From CAYOVG01 sp964407285 (GTDB lineage Bacteria; Desulfobacterota; Syntrophobacteria; Syntrophobacterales; Syntrophobacteraceae), in contig CAYOVG010000019.1 in NCBI GenBank assembly GCA_964407285.1, positions 1 to 37,185 of the forward strand: DNA of 37,185 bases, written 5' to 3'. The position numbers were made by a program, and so were the translations under genes. The notes beneath the pieces were generated by a model. The model had not been told where the DNA came from. It was given only the letters and a program-made list of their open reading frames with translations, and did no database searches. Below are positions 9,137 through 17,174 of the stretch, piece by piece (the first letter of the stretch is position 1; the number at the start of each line of letters is the position of its first letter).

Positions 9137-9955
9137 ATGTCCGCGGACAATATAGATAGCAAAATGTATGGCAAACATGATTTAACCCGGCAGTTTCCGG
9201 AATTTCAACTCATCACGTATGCTGAAAAAAGCCATCCATACTGCGTGGCGGTATTTGTCATCAACGAAGGGGAGCGTATCCGCTCCCAACTCAGGAAGAT
9301 GAAGCCCCTGTCACAGTGCGTCGATATCATAATAGCCGATGGCGGTAGTACCGACGGATCGCTTGATGATGAATTCCTGAGGCAGCAGGAAGTTACGGCC
9401 CTGCTCGTTAAGAAGGGCCCCGGCCGCCTGAGCGCTCAGATGCGCATGGCTTTCGCCTATGCGCTGGACCAGGGATATGAGGGCGTCATAGTGATCGACG
9501 GTAACGACAAGGACGATACAAGCGCCATTCCCCGATTCGTCGATGCGCTGGAGCGAGGCCACGACCACATCCAGGGGTCCCGATACGTTCCTGGAGGCAG
9601 GGGAATCAACACGCCCTTGCTGCGGCATCTTGGGGTTTGCTTGCTGCACGCACCGATGATCAGTCTGGCCGCCGGCTTCCGGTATACCGACACAACCAAC
9701 GGATTTAGGGCGTACAGCCGCACTCTTCTCGAAGATCCCAGAGTTCAGCCTTTTCGGGATGTCTTCAGCCACTATGAACTCCACTACTATCTGGCGATTC
9801 GAGCGGCGCGACTCGGATATCGGGTATGCGAACTTCCCGTGACAAGAGCGTACCCGCGTGGGGGACAGATCCCGACCAAGATCAAATCCGTTTCGGGAAA
9901 TGCGTTTATACTCAAAACGCTTTTTTTCTCCTGCATGGGCCGCTTTAATCCATGA
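9137..9955 (+). CDS. Family 2 glycosyltransferase
   Basis: 272 residues; AAGGAGAG precedes the ATG. The GT-A fold motifs are VAVFVINEGERI (38-49), IIIADGGSTDGS (64-75) and VIVIDGNDKDD (117-127). The last is the metal-binding acidic loop. QGSRYVPGG (acceptor side) and TTNGFRAYSR complete the family 2 pattern. No membrane anchor is evident, unlike its neighbour. The 13-base gap upstream and ATGA overlap with gtrA downstream show it is in the same operon. Probably transfers a sugar to a lipid-linked intermediate on the cytoplasmic side. Donor specificity is unknown. Confidence 0.8.
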   Translation: MSADNIDSKMYGKHDLTRQFPEFQLITYAEKSHPYCVAVFVINEGERIRSQLRKMKPLSQCVDIIIADGGSTDGSLDDEFLRQQEVTALLVKKGPGRLSAQMRMAFAYALDQGYEGVIVIDGNDKDDTSAIPRFVDALERGHDHIQGSRYVPGGRGINTPLLRHLGVCLLHAPMISLAAGFRYTDTTNGFRAYSRTLLEDPRVQPFRDVFSHYELHYYLAIRAARLGYRVCELPVTRAYPRGGQIPTKIKSVSGNAFILKTLFFSCMGRFNP

Positions 9956-10392
9956 AACTGCCCATAGAAAGATTAGGAAAGCTCATCAGGAGCGAGCATG
10001 CCGCTCAATTCGTCAGGTTCTCTATTACCATCGGAATCGGTCTGGTTGTCGATGTCTGCATCTCGATGTTTCTTACCAAGAGCTTGGGGGTCGATCTTCC
10101 GATCGCTGCCGCCGTTAGCTTTTTAATTGCAACAATTGCAAATTATTTTATGCACTCATACTGGACGTTCTCTGCATCGAACCGCCGGTTTTCCTTTCCA
10201 CGCTTACTTTCGTATTCCATAGTATGCGGATTGGCGCTCGCATCCCGGTTTGCAACCTTAAAGGTGGAACAGGTGATGGATTTGCCTTGGCTACTCGATA
10301 AGGATCTGACATATCTTGTGGTTGCGATTGGCGTATCTTTTATGATAAATTTCGTTTTCAGTAAATTCATCATATTCCGCTTCAATTCTTGA
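9952..10392 (+). CDS. GtrA-family membrane protein (putative lipid-linked sugar flippase)
   Basis: 146 residues with four membrane spans. QFVRFSITIGIGLVVDVCIS (span 1), the loop before span 2, and ATIANYFMHSYWTF with its conserved Asn-Tyr-x-x-x-x-x-W-T-F are the GtrA family signature. The C-terminus NFVFSKFIIF is also typical. Known relatives move undecaprenyl-phosphate-linked glucose across the inner membrane for O-antigen modification. The start ATG overlaps the stop of the preceding glycosyltransferase (ATGA). Together with 8140 (GtrB-like) and 1639 (GtrII-like) it completes a gtrA/gtrB/gtr(type) set, although the three are not contiguous. Confidence 0.85.
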   Translation: MKLPIERLGKLIRSEHAAQFVRFSITIGIGLVVDVCISMFLTKSLGVDLPIAAAVSFLIATIANYFMHSYWTFSASNRRFSFPRLLSYSIVCGLALASRFATLKVEQVMDLPWLLDKDLTYLVVAIGVSFMINFVFSKFIIFRFNS

Positions 10393-10512
10393 CAGCATAC
10401 GGGAAAATTTCTGCTTTCGGTATTATTCTGTTTAATTTTATAAACTAACAGTTAGAATAAATCTATTTCTGAAATATATGCTGTAAGTCTGGATTCAAGA
10501 AGGACCAACTCG

Positions 10513-11748
10513 ATGAATATTTGGAATATGAGAAATGCCATTTCTATTAGAATCATGCCAAAACGACCGCATCCAGAGGAATTCGAGATTATAAATGATA
10601 CTGAGAATAGGAAAAGAAACAGAAATAATGGAATTGAGATTGCAAGGCTTTTTGCAGCCTATGCTGTAGTCTACGGCCATTTTGTGTGGAGCGGTACATT
10701 CGATGCTGTTTTTGTCAGAGATTTAATAGAAAGTAGTGAAAAGTTACCCTTACTATCCGCAACAGGTAATAATCTATGGAAACTTCAGGATATTTTTGGA
10801 AAACTCTTCGGTGGTGCACACATTACGGTTATTGGTATTGCCTTATTTTTCTTGATAAGTGGATATCTTACTATTCCCATGCAGAACAGATATACACGGG
10901 CCAAATATATCGTGAACAGATTATTCCGAATATATCCAATGTTGCTGTTTTCTACCCTAATGGTGGTTATAATCCAGTATTGGTTACGCGGCAACGAATA
11001 CCATATTACACTCTATGATTATTTTGGCACGGCAACGACCTTCAGCAAAGAGATGGGAACAGTTCTTATCAATCCGGTTGTTTGGACATTAGCTGTAGAA
11101 ATAAAGTTCTACATTTTATCCATGATTGTCGGTAAATGGACTGTTTTCAAGCTTCTAATCATCAATATTCTAATAATCTTGATCATTTGGGTATCGGGCT
11201 ACATTCAATGGCTTAAGCCTGTTGCACATGATTTACACTTTATTTCCTTTATTCTGATTGGTATTGCCATATCCATATCAGAAACATTTGATAATTGGCT
11301 ATACTCTGTAATATTAATATTAGATATGTTGGTTTTATTCAATGTTAGCTTTTTTATAATAGTTGCTAACGCCATACGACCAGAACAGTATTTTACTCAA
11401 ATAAATCAAATAATTGCAATATGTATATTTTTTAAATTCATCCTGATTAGTGATAAAATTCCGAATAATATACAATCCTATTCAAATGCAACGTACTCTC
11501 TTTATTTAATACACCCAATACTAGGCTATAATTTCATAGCATGGATTCGACATTACGTACATAATCAATATGTCATTCTGTTTATTGCGGTATTAATCAT
11601 AAATTCATTCGCGCTTATTGCATATGCCTATATAGAAAGACCCTTTATCGGCCTATTCAAACAACTTGCCTCTCTTCGAGTGAAAGCGGCCCGAGGCGAA
11701 AAGTCGGGGAAGCCGATCACACCGGAACCATCAGACTGTGACCCGTAG
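10513..11748 (+). CDS. Acyltransferase 3 family membrane protein (OafA/YrhL-like)
   Basis: 411 residues; AGAAGGA lies 8-9 bases before the ATG. After a basic tail of about 38 residues comes RNNGIEIARLFAAYAVVYGH, the family's first membrane span with the conserved Arg and His (H at the end of the motif). About ten membrane spans follow, and IERPFI occurs near the C-terminus, the usual end motif. These enzymes O-acylate (commonly O-acetylate) surface polysaccharides in the periplasm. The gene is strikingly AT-rich compared with the GC-rich chelatase next door and ends the polysaccharide cluster, consistent with recent acquisition. The 120-base AT-rich gap before it shows no convincing promoter. 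Confidence 0.85.
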   Translation: MNIWNMRNAISIRIMPKRPHPEEFEIINDTENRKRNRNNGIEIARLFAAYAVVYGHFVWSGTFDAVFVRDLIESSEKLPLLSATGNNLWKLQDIFGKLFGGAHITVIGIALFFLISGYLTIPMQNRYTRAKYIVNRLFRIYPMLLFSTLMVVIIQYWLRGNEYHITLYDYFGTATTFSKEMGTVLINPVVWTLAVEIKFYILSMIVGKWTVFKLLIINILIILIIWVSGYIQWLKPVAHDLHFISFILIGIAISISETFDNWLYSVILILDMLVLFNVSFFIIVANAIRPEQYFTQINQIIAICIFFKFILISDKIPNNIQSYSNATYSLYLIHPILGYNFIAWIRHYVHNQYVILFIAVLIINSFALIAYAYIERPFIGLFKQLASLRVKAARGEKSGKPITPEPSDCDP

Positions 11749-11771
11749 TATCCTGCAACCGGACATCCCCC

Positions 11772-11798
11772 TTGACAGAATGGGAATCGCCCTATAAG
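11772..11798 (+). promoter_or_regulatory. Candidate promoter of the chelatase gene
   Basis: TTGACA (11772-11777) and TATAAG (11793-11798) with a 15-bp spacer. The hexamers are good but the spacer is shorter than the preferred 17. It lies 78 bases before the chelatase ATG, in the gap after the acyltransferase gene. Confidence 0.4.
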
Positions 11799-11875
11799 TT
11801 TGCGTCGAAACAAGAGGATCGCTATTTCAGTCGGTTTGCCTCCACCTCCACAACGAAAGGGCCGGGAACCAGGTA

Positions 11876-13831
11876 ATGCACAAGAACAGCTTTCCTTTTT
11901 CCGCCATCGTCGAGCAGGGACTGATGAAGCTCGCCCTTCTGCTCAATGTCATAGATCCCACCCTCGGAGGGGTCCTCATCAAGGGAGAGCGCGGCACCGC
12001 CAAATCGACCGGCGTGCGCGCCCTGGTGGACCTTCTGCCCACTATTCGCGTTGTGGATGGCTGCCCGTATCGCTGTAGTCCTGACAGGCCTTTCGACGGA
12101 TGCCCGTTCTGCGGCAAGAAACTCAAGAACGGGGACCCCCTTCCCGAACGGGAGCGTACGATCGGGCTCGTGAACCTGCCCATCGGCACGACGGAGGACA
12201 GACTGCTGGGCTCCATTGACATTGAAAAGGCCCTCAAGACTGGTGAGAAATGCTTCGAGCCCGGTCTTCTGGCTGAAGCGCACAGGGGTATCCTCTATGT
12301 CGACGAGGTGAATCTCTTAAACGATCAGATCGTGGACCTTTTCCTGGACGCCGCCGCATCCGGCATGAACATGGTGGAGCGGGAGGGAATCAGCTTTTCT
12401 CACCCCAGCCGGTTCGTACTGGTCGGCACCATGAACCCGGAGGAAGGAGACCTCAGGCCTCAACTCCTGGACCGGTTCGGCCTCTCGGTCACTATCCAAT
12501 CCGTGGATGCGGTACGTGACCGTATCGAAATCGTCAAGCGGCGACTGGCGTTCGAGCAGGACCCGGAAGGGTTTAGGGCTGCTTGGAGACAGGCCGACGA
12601 AGACCTCGCCCACCGTATCGTCCTGGCGAAGGAATCCCTTCCCGGCATTGTATTCACAGAGGAACTGATCGAAACCGCGGCCAAAGTGGTGGTCGCCATG
12701 GGAACAGACGGGCACCGCGCGGACATCGCCATGATGAAGACCGCCAGGGCCAATGCCGCTTTTGAAGGCCGTACGCGGGTCACCATGGAGGACCTGCAGT
12801 TGGCCGCGCGACTCGTGCTGCCGCACCGGATCAAGAAAACGCCCCTCCAAAAATCGGAATTCAATGCGGAGCAGTTGAAGGACCTCTTCGATCAAAACGC
12901 TCCCGTAAACGGTCCCGGCGAGGAGTGGTCGCCGGTGCACCGGAACCGTCCCAAGAAAGCTTCACAGGTAAAAGCGTATAAATCACCTGTCGAGTGCGTT
13001 ACGCACCTTTGCGCCGGGGCTAAGCAGGTTCTTCCTCATGTTCCCTGGTATCGCATCATGCCCGGAACGCATCCGGGAAAGCGGTTCACGCTGCCTGATC
13101 CCCGCAAGGGGGGGTACGTTCACGGAAGCCGCCTTCCGCGTACGGGAGACACCCTGGAGGATTTATCCGTCATAGCCACCCTCAGGGCGGCGGCCCCCCA
13201 TCAGCACACCAGAAACGGGATTGGGAATGGGAACAGCAGTGGAAACGGAGCAGGCAGTATCAAGATATCGTGGGATGATATGCGACTGCGCAAGAGATCT
13301 CGAAGAACGGGACTTGCGCTGGTGCTGATCGTTGATTCGAGCGCTTCCATGCGGACCAACGACCGCATGTCGGTCACCAAGGGAGTGATCGAAGCTTTAT
13401 TGCAGGACCTTTACCTGCATCGCGACAAATTGGGAATCATTACGTTCAGGCATAGGCAGGCCGAGATCGTGATGCCGCTCACCCTCAACATCCGTGATGC
13501 CGCTGAAGGCGTCGAACGCCTGCCCGTTGGGGGGAGGACGCCGCTTGCAGCCGGACTTGATCTGGGAATACGCCTCCTGCTCCAGGAGAAGCGAAAGAAC
13601 CCCGAGGTGCTTCCCGCCATGCTGCTTTTCTCGGACGGGAACCCTAATGTGAGCTGCTTCGGCGGCGACCCTCTGGATGAGACCTTTTACTATGCACGGG
13701 AGGTCAAGCGGCACGGCATACAGTCGATTGTGGTCGATACGCAGACATTCAGCCCCATGGACATGGGTTGCGGCGTCGAGATCGCCGGACGCATGGGAGC
13801 GACGTATCTCACGCTGGATGGGCTGTACTAG
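11876..13831 (+). CDS. Fused magnesium/cobalt chelatase-type protein: ChlI AAA+ ATPase plus ChlD VWA domain
   Basis: 651 residues. Residues 1-340 are a ChlI-type AAA+ module: Walker A GERGTAKST (about 38-46), Walker B GILYVDEVNLL (about 138-148), sensor region GTMNPEEGDLRPQLLDRFGL with the arginine of LLDRF. A Cys cluster (GCPYRC, then GCPFCGKK, about 61-83) lies between Walker A and B and could bind metal. After a Gly/Asn-rich linker (about 442-460) comes a VWA domain with the complete MIDAS set: DSSAS, the Thr of GGRTPLAAG, and the Asp of LLFSDGNPN. Known relatives drive insertion of Mg into protoporphyrin or Co into corrin rings together with a large H subunit. None is encoded here, so the metal is undecided; in an anaerobe cobalt for corrinoids is the better guess. 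Confidence 0.85.
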   Translation: MHKNSFPFSAIVEQGLMKLALLLNVIDPTLGGVLIKGERGTAKSTGVRALVDLLPTIRVVDGCPYRCSPDRPFDGCPFCGKKLKNGDPLPERERTIGLVNLPIGTTEDRLLGSIDIEKALKTGEKCFEPGLLAEAHRGILYVDEVNLLNDQIVDLFLDAAASGMNMVEREGISFSHPSRFVLVGTMNPEEGDLRPQLLDRFGLSVTIQSVDAVRDRIEIVKRRLAFEQDPEGFRAAWRQADEDLAHRIVLAKESLPGIVFTEELIETAAKVVVAMGTDGHRADIAMMKTARANAAFEGRTRVTMEDLQLAARLVLPHRIKKTPLQKSEFNAEQLKDLFDQNAPVNGPGEEWSPVHRNRPKKASQVKAYKSPVECVTHLCAGAKQVLPHVPWYRIMPGTHPGKRFTLPDPRKGGYVHGSRLPRTGDTLEDLSVIATLRAAAPHQHTRNGIGNGNSSGNGAGSIKISWDDMRLRKRSRRTGLALVLIVDSSASMRTNDRMSVTKGVIEALLQDLYLHRDKLGIITFRHRQAEIVMPLTLNIRDAAEGVERLPVGGRTPLAAGLDLGIRLLLQEKRKNPEVLPAMLLFSDGNPNVSCFGGDPLDETFYYAREVKRHGIQSIVVDTQTFSPMDMGCGVEIAGRMGATYLTLDGLY

Positions 13832-13851
13832 GGTGACGGGTTGCGTCTCCT

Positions 13852-14757
13852 TTAACGCGCCGGCATGCGGTATCCAAACCGGGAGAGAGCGCGGGGGTCT
13901 TTTCGCCAATCCTTTTGAACACGCACGAAAAGGCCCAGGTAGATGTGTATCCCAAGCATCGTCTCTATGTCCCGGCGGGCCTGTTTGCCGATTTCCTTGA
14001 GCATTTGCCCTTTCTTTCCGATAATGATGGACTTTTGTGAATCGCGCTCCACATGGATCGTGGCTTCGATATTGACGATGTTACGTTCCGGGTCCTCAGT
14101 GAATTGCTCCACGGTGACCGCTACCGAATACGGGATCTCCTCCTTGGTCAGGTGAAAGACTTTCTCCCTGATGAGTTCGGCTATCAGGAAGCGCTCGGGA
14201 AGGTCCGTGATATCATCTTCGGGATAGTAGAGCGGCCCCTCCGGAATTAGTGCCGTTGTTTCCTCGACCAGCCGTTCGATGCCGTCTCCATGCAGCGCCG
14301 ATATCGGAACGACCGCCTTGAAGTCATGAAGGCCGCCGTAGTGGTCTATGATGGGCAGCAAGTCCGCTTTATTGCGAAGCAGATCCACTTTGTTGATGAC
14401 CAGTATCACGGGTGTGCCGACACCCTTCAGGATATCCAGTATGTAACCGTTGATGTCCCGGCGCGCCTCGGGGGCTTCGATCAGAAAGTGGATCGCGTCC
14501 ACTTCGCCGAGAGTGGCAAGAGCCGTTTCCACCATGATTTTGTTGAACTCGTCCCGCGCCTTATGAACTCCGGGCGTGTCCATGAAGATCAACTGAGACT
14601 GCGGTCCGGTCAATATCCCCATTATGCGATTGCGTGTGGTTTGCGGCTTCGGGGCCGTAATAGAGATCTTTTCCTTCAAAATACCATTCAGAAGTGTGGA
14701 TTTACCAACGTTGGGCGCCCCGCACAGGGCGACAAAACCCGACTTGAAACTATCCAT
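13852..14757 (-). CDS. era: GTPase Era (ribosome small-subunit assembly)
   Basis: 301 residues, the usual length. G1 GAPNVGKST (residues 14-22), switch TTRNRIMG, G3 DTPGVHK, G4 NKVDLL, and a C-terminal KH domain with the GXXG loop IIGKKGQMLKEIG. Era binds the 3' end of 16S rRNA during 30S maturation. The gene converges on the chelatase gene with only 20 bases between the stops and no clear terminator. Secure assignment. Confidence 0.96.
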   Translation of the reverse strand: MDSFKSGFVALCGAPNVGKSTLLNGILKEKISITAPKPQTTRNRIMGILTGPQSQLIFMDTPGVHKARDEFNKIMVETALATLGEVDAIHFLIEAPEARRDINGYILDILKGVGTPVILVINKVDLLRNKADLLPIIDHYGGLHDFKAVVPISALHGDGIERLVEETTALIPEGPLYYPEDDITDLPERFLIAELIREKVFHLTKEEIPYSVAVTVEQFTEDPERNIVNIEATIHVERDSQKSIIIGKKGQMLKEIGKQARRDIETMLGIHIYLGLFVRVQKDWRKDPRALSRFGYRMPAR

Positions 14758-14867
14758 GTGTTCTGACCCGCCTTCCTAAATTCCCGCATTCTTCGGTTTA
14801 CGCCGGCACCCCGGCCTCGCATTCACCATCTCACAACCATGGGAGTCCTCACGCCCCGGAAGCCAAA

Positions 14868-14908
14868 GCGGGGAATGGGGATGCATCGGCCGCGTCCCCC
14901 TTCCCCGC
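14868..14908 (-). terminator. Strong GC-rich hairpin, candidate terminator of a small transcription unit
   Basis: 17-nt arms (14868-14884 and 14892-14908) pair with only two imperfect positions around a 7-nt loop. On the minus strand the stem is followed by TTTGGC, a short T run, so it could act as a terminator or as an mRNA end stabiliser. It lies between the small reading frame at 14950 and era. Confidence 0.5.
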
Positions 14909-14949
14909 TGAAATACCCGTCCAGCTACTGCTTTGGAATTGCTCATGGT

Positions 14950-15144
14950 TTAGCTGTTCTTGCCTTCAACGAAGACTTCATACCCTAAGGCCCCGTGGGC
15001 ATCCGGCTGAACCATGCGGCCGGTTCGGATGTCTCCACCGCTGCCCAGCATATCGGGATAGTGCTCAAAAGCAAAAATGGTCATCCGGTGGTCGTCTTTG
15101 CCTTCCGAGTTCGGAGATACTGATCTCCATTCCCCTGCTCCCAC
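14950..15144 (-). CDS. Possible small protein of unknown function (64 residues)
   Basis: A GTG-started frame with AGGTG 7 bases upstream. It has balanced composition (DDHRMTIFAFEHYPDM near the middle, ending GYEVFVEGKNS) and no membrane segment. I do not recognise it. It is supported by context: a sigma-70-like promoter lies about 100 bases upstream (15265-15237) and a strong hairpin lies 40 bases downstream (14908-14868), so promoter, frame and hairpin form a unit of about 360 bases. A 6-bp hairpin (15113-15128) falls within the frame, so the transcript could instead be a structured non-coding RNA. Confidence 0.35.
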   Translation of the reverse strand: MGAGEWRSVSPNSEGKDDHRMTIFAFEHYPDMLGSGGDIRTGRMVQPDAHGALGYEVFVEGKNS

Positions 15145-15236
15145 CTATTCACCTATGAAAGATAAACCACGCCGTGCGAACAGGCAAAGCCGGTTCGGTT
15201 CATCCATTTATGTTGTTGGGAATGCCTGATAAATCA

Positions 15237-15265
15237 AAGTTATACCCATCCCCTTCCAGTGTCAA
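15237..15265 (-). promoter_or_regulatory. Candidate promoter of the small transcription unit
   Basis: Minus strand: perfect -35 TTGACA (15265-15260), 17-bp spacer, -10 TAACTT (15242-15237). The alternative -10 TATAAC gives a 15-bp spacer. A short GGGCGTTCGCCC hairpin (15281-15270) just upstream may end the lipoprotein transcript. Confidence 0.5.
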
Positions 15266-15353
15266 GAATGGGCGAACGCCCTTCAACGGCGGAGCAGACA
15301 TCTCTTTCTCGATCCACTTCCTCTGACAACAGACTGGTTGGCGGCAATCCGTT

Positions 15354-15869
15354 TCAGCCCGTCATTCTCAACCGGAGTTCTCTTGTCAGTTCTTCGGCGG
15401 CCCTGTTGAATATCTTTCTCCAGGCCCCAAAGGTCAGACCGTTTCCGAAAGTATAGGCCTCCCGGGTCTCGATGGTCGTTATCAAGCGTCCGCCCCTGTT
15501 CACGTCGCACTTTACCGCAAGCCTGGTTGATCCACCCACCGGCGACAGGTACCGCGCGATGAGATTTCCTTTCTCATAGGCAACAATATGAATGTTCAGC
15601 TCGATCGGAGCAGTGGAGGACTTCTCCGTCCACAACATCCCCTCCTTCTTCAGGGCATCCTCCATGCCGTTCCACATCATACCGATGACGTCTACATCGA
15701 AAATCTCCCCGGTGTTGTTCGATACGTCCATTACCTTGAATTTCGCGGCTGGAATACTGACAGGAGCCTTATCCGCCACCACTTCCCGCCTGGTCGATCC
15801 GCATCCCGCGAAGAGCAAAGGAACCAGCCCGCATAAAACCATGATACAAAGATGTGCTATTCTCCTCAT
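15354..15869 (-). CDS. Predicted lipoprotein, DUF4410-like
   Basis: 171 residues. The N-terminus is a lipoprotein signal: basic MRR, a hydrophobic stretch and lipobox LFAGC with Cys23. The mature part has ELNIHIVAYEKGNLIARYL, then a Gly-rich turn and alternating strands, ending in an amphipathic helix (AAEELTRELRLRM). That layout resembles the DUF4410 lipoprotein family, whose function is not known to me. Probably anchored in the outer membrane. It stands alone, with 448 bases before it and no partner gene. Confidence 0.7.
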   Translation of the reverse strand: MRRIAHLCIMVLCGLVPLLFAGCGSTRREVVADKAPVSIPAAKFKVMDVSNNTGEIFDVDVIGMMWNGMEDALKKEGMLWTEKSSTAPIELNIHIVAYEKGNLIARYLSPVGGSTRLAVKCDVNRGGRLITTIETREAYTFGNGLTFGAWRKIFNRAAEELTRELRLRMTG

Positions 15870-16318
15870 TTCGCCATAAGCCTCCGAGACCTGCAGACAG
15901 ATGAAATATAATTTCCAAATACGATGTTTGTATTCCGGGTTTTACAGCGTGTTCCATTCCAATGCAAGCAGATTGCTCAGCAAGGACGACTTTATGCATA
16001 CTCCCGGAAAAAAGAAATGCTGTTCACCGGGCCGGAGGGCTTTGGCAGCTCACCGTTTCACGGTCAATTGGGAAAAAACGCAAGGAGAAGGTATACGGTG
16101 GAAAAGAATTCGAGGCTGGTAAATCGGAGGATGGAAGACCGATGCGATTATCAAAACCATTAGTAGGCGTTCGAGGTCCGCAGACCGCATCGGCTTTCAA
16201 AATCGATGCGGTCTGCTCGTCCGGGTCTGGATAGCCGCTATCCGAGTATTACGGAATAATCTTTCCGTGTGGACCTGAATAATCCATTCAAGATCATGTC
16301 GTACGGAGTGAAGTTCGT
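15870..16318. repeat. Intergenic region with two perfect inverted repeats
   Basis: No gene is convincing. Two inverted repeats stand out: 13-bp perfect arms at 16180-16192 and 16204-16216 (11-nt loop), and 6-bp perfect arms GGATAG/CTATCC at 16228-16242. Neither is followed by a T run on either strand, so they are not standard intrinsic terminators. They lie 77-138 bases after the stop of the YdjM-like gene and may stabilise its mRNA end or bind protein. Confidence 0.5.
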
Positions 16319-16969
16319 TCAGAACGGTCCGGACCTGATATGCAATACATAATAGAGCAGCGCACAGACGACCAAAGCTCCCGATGTCGAAAGCATGGAA
16401 ACGGGCCTGGCGCGGTTTTTCCAACACCACACCGCGGAAAGGAGCGTTCCGATGAAAAAGAACTCAACAAGAACCTCTCTTCCGTTGGTCTTATTGATAA
16501 GGCTCAACAGAAAGCCGAGAGGACCGCGTCCGTCTTCCCGCACGACATCGCCGAACAACGCGACCGTCGCTGTATAGTTCTCCTGGAGGAAAGGCCAGAA
16601 CAAGGGAACCCCGAACGGCGCCCCGCGATCCAGTGAAAAGTAATCCAACACGACATGGGACATCAGCGACACGAAACAGATGCCCATGAGCGTCGATTTA
16701 GGGACATCCTTGAATATGGCAACGACGATACGGTAAATGATAGGGGCCATGATCAATGCAAACAACAGGCTGTGGGTGGGACCATGGTGGAACTTGCTTG
16801 CATTCCCGAACCAGAACCCCGGCAGGAAGTCCAGATCGGGAAGATTGGCGAGAAAAACGGACATCGCGACCAACAGGATTTCTCGTCGGCGCGACTTGAT
16901 CTCACTGCGCTTTCTAAACAGGAGATATGCGATCAGTCCGGCGCCCGAATGAGCGACAGGCAGTGGCAT
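16319..16969 (-). CDS. YdjM-like membrane-bound metal-dependent hydrolase (DUF457 type)
   Basis: 216 residues with about five membrane spans. Metal-binding motifs of the YdjM/LexA-regulated inner-membrane hydrolase family are present: His7 in MPLPVAHSG, NLPDLDFLPG, HHGPTHSL and SHVVLDYFS. GGGAGG lies about 7 bases before the ATG. The family is thought to act on a lipid or phosphoester substrate at the membrane, but the reaction is not established. It follows trpF on the same strand, 205 bases downstream. Confidence 0.8.
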   Translation of the reverse strand: MPLPVAHSGAGLIAYLLFRKRSEIKSRRREILLVAMSVFLANLPDLDFLPGFWFGNASKFHHGPTHSLLFALIMAPIIYRIVVAIFKDVPKSTLMGICFVSLMSHVVLDYFSLDRGAPFGVPLFWPFLQENYTATVALFGDVVREDGRGPLGFLLSLINKTNGREVLVEFFFIGTLLSAVWCWKNRARPVSMLSTSGALVVCALLYYVLHIRSGPF

Positions 16970-17174
16970 GGTACAACCTCCCGGAACGGTTCATCGAGAA
17001 CTGAACCTTCCAACGATATTGAGAACCTGCAGTTCAAGATCGCCGCCTGTACGGCGGCTTGCCTGCAACCTCCAAATTCTACGCATCTCATTGAAACAGA
17101 GACTCCATACCGCAACCAACTCGGCACAACTCCCGAATTGTTGCGGTATAAGCTTGATTTAACTCTAAGATAAA
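16970..17174. repeat. Intergenic region after trpF with two inverted repeats
   Basis: Perfect 10-bp arms ATACCGCAAC/GTTGCGGTAT at 17107-17116 and 17140-17149 (23-nt loop), and GCCGCC/GGCGGC at 17042-17047 and 17053-17058 (5-nt loop). They lie just past the trpF stop and are candidates for the 3' end of the trp operon transcript, although no T run follows either. Confidence 0.4.

Noticed and set aside
10389..10394. TTGACA before the acyltransferase gene as a promoter
   Set aside because: It overlaps the gtrA stop and no acceptable -10 lies 16-18 bases downstream.
11821..11890. Cobalamin riboswitch before the chelatase gene (GGGAACCAGGT resembles part of the B12 box region)
   Set aside because: The rest of the conserved core and the GCCACTG-type B12 box are absent and the space of about 80 bases is too short.
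13832..13851. Bidirectional terminator between chelatase and era
   Set aside because: Only 20 bases, with no inverted repeat or T run.
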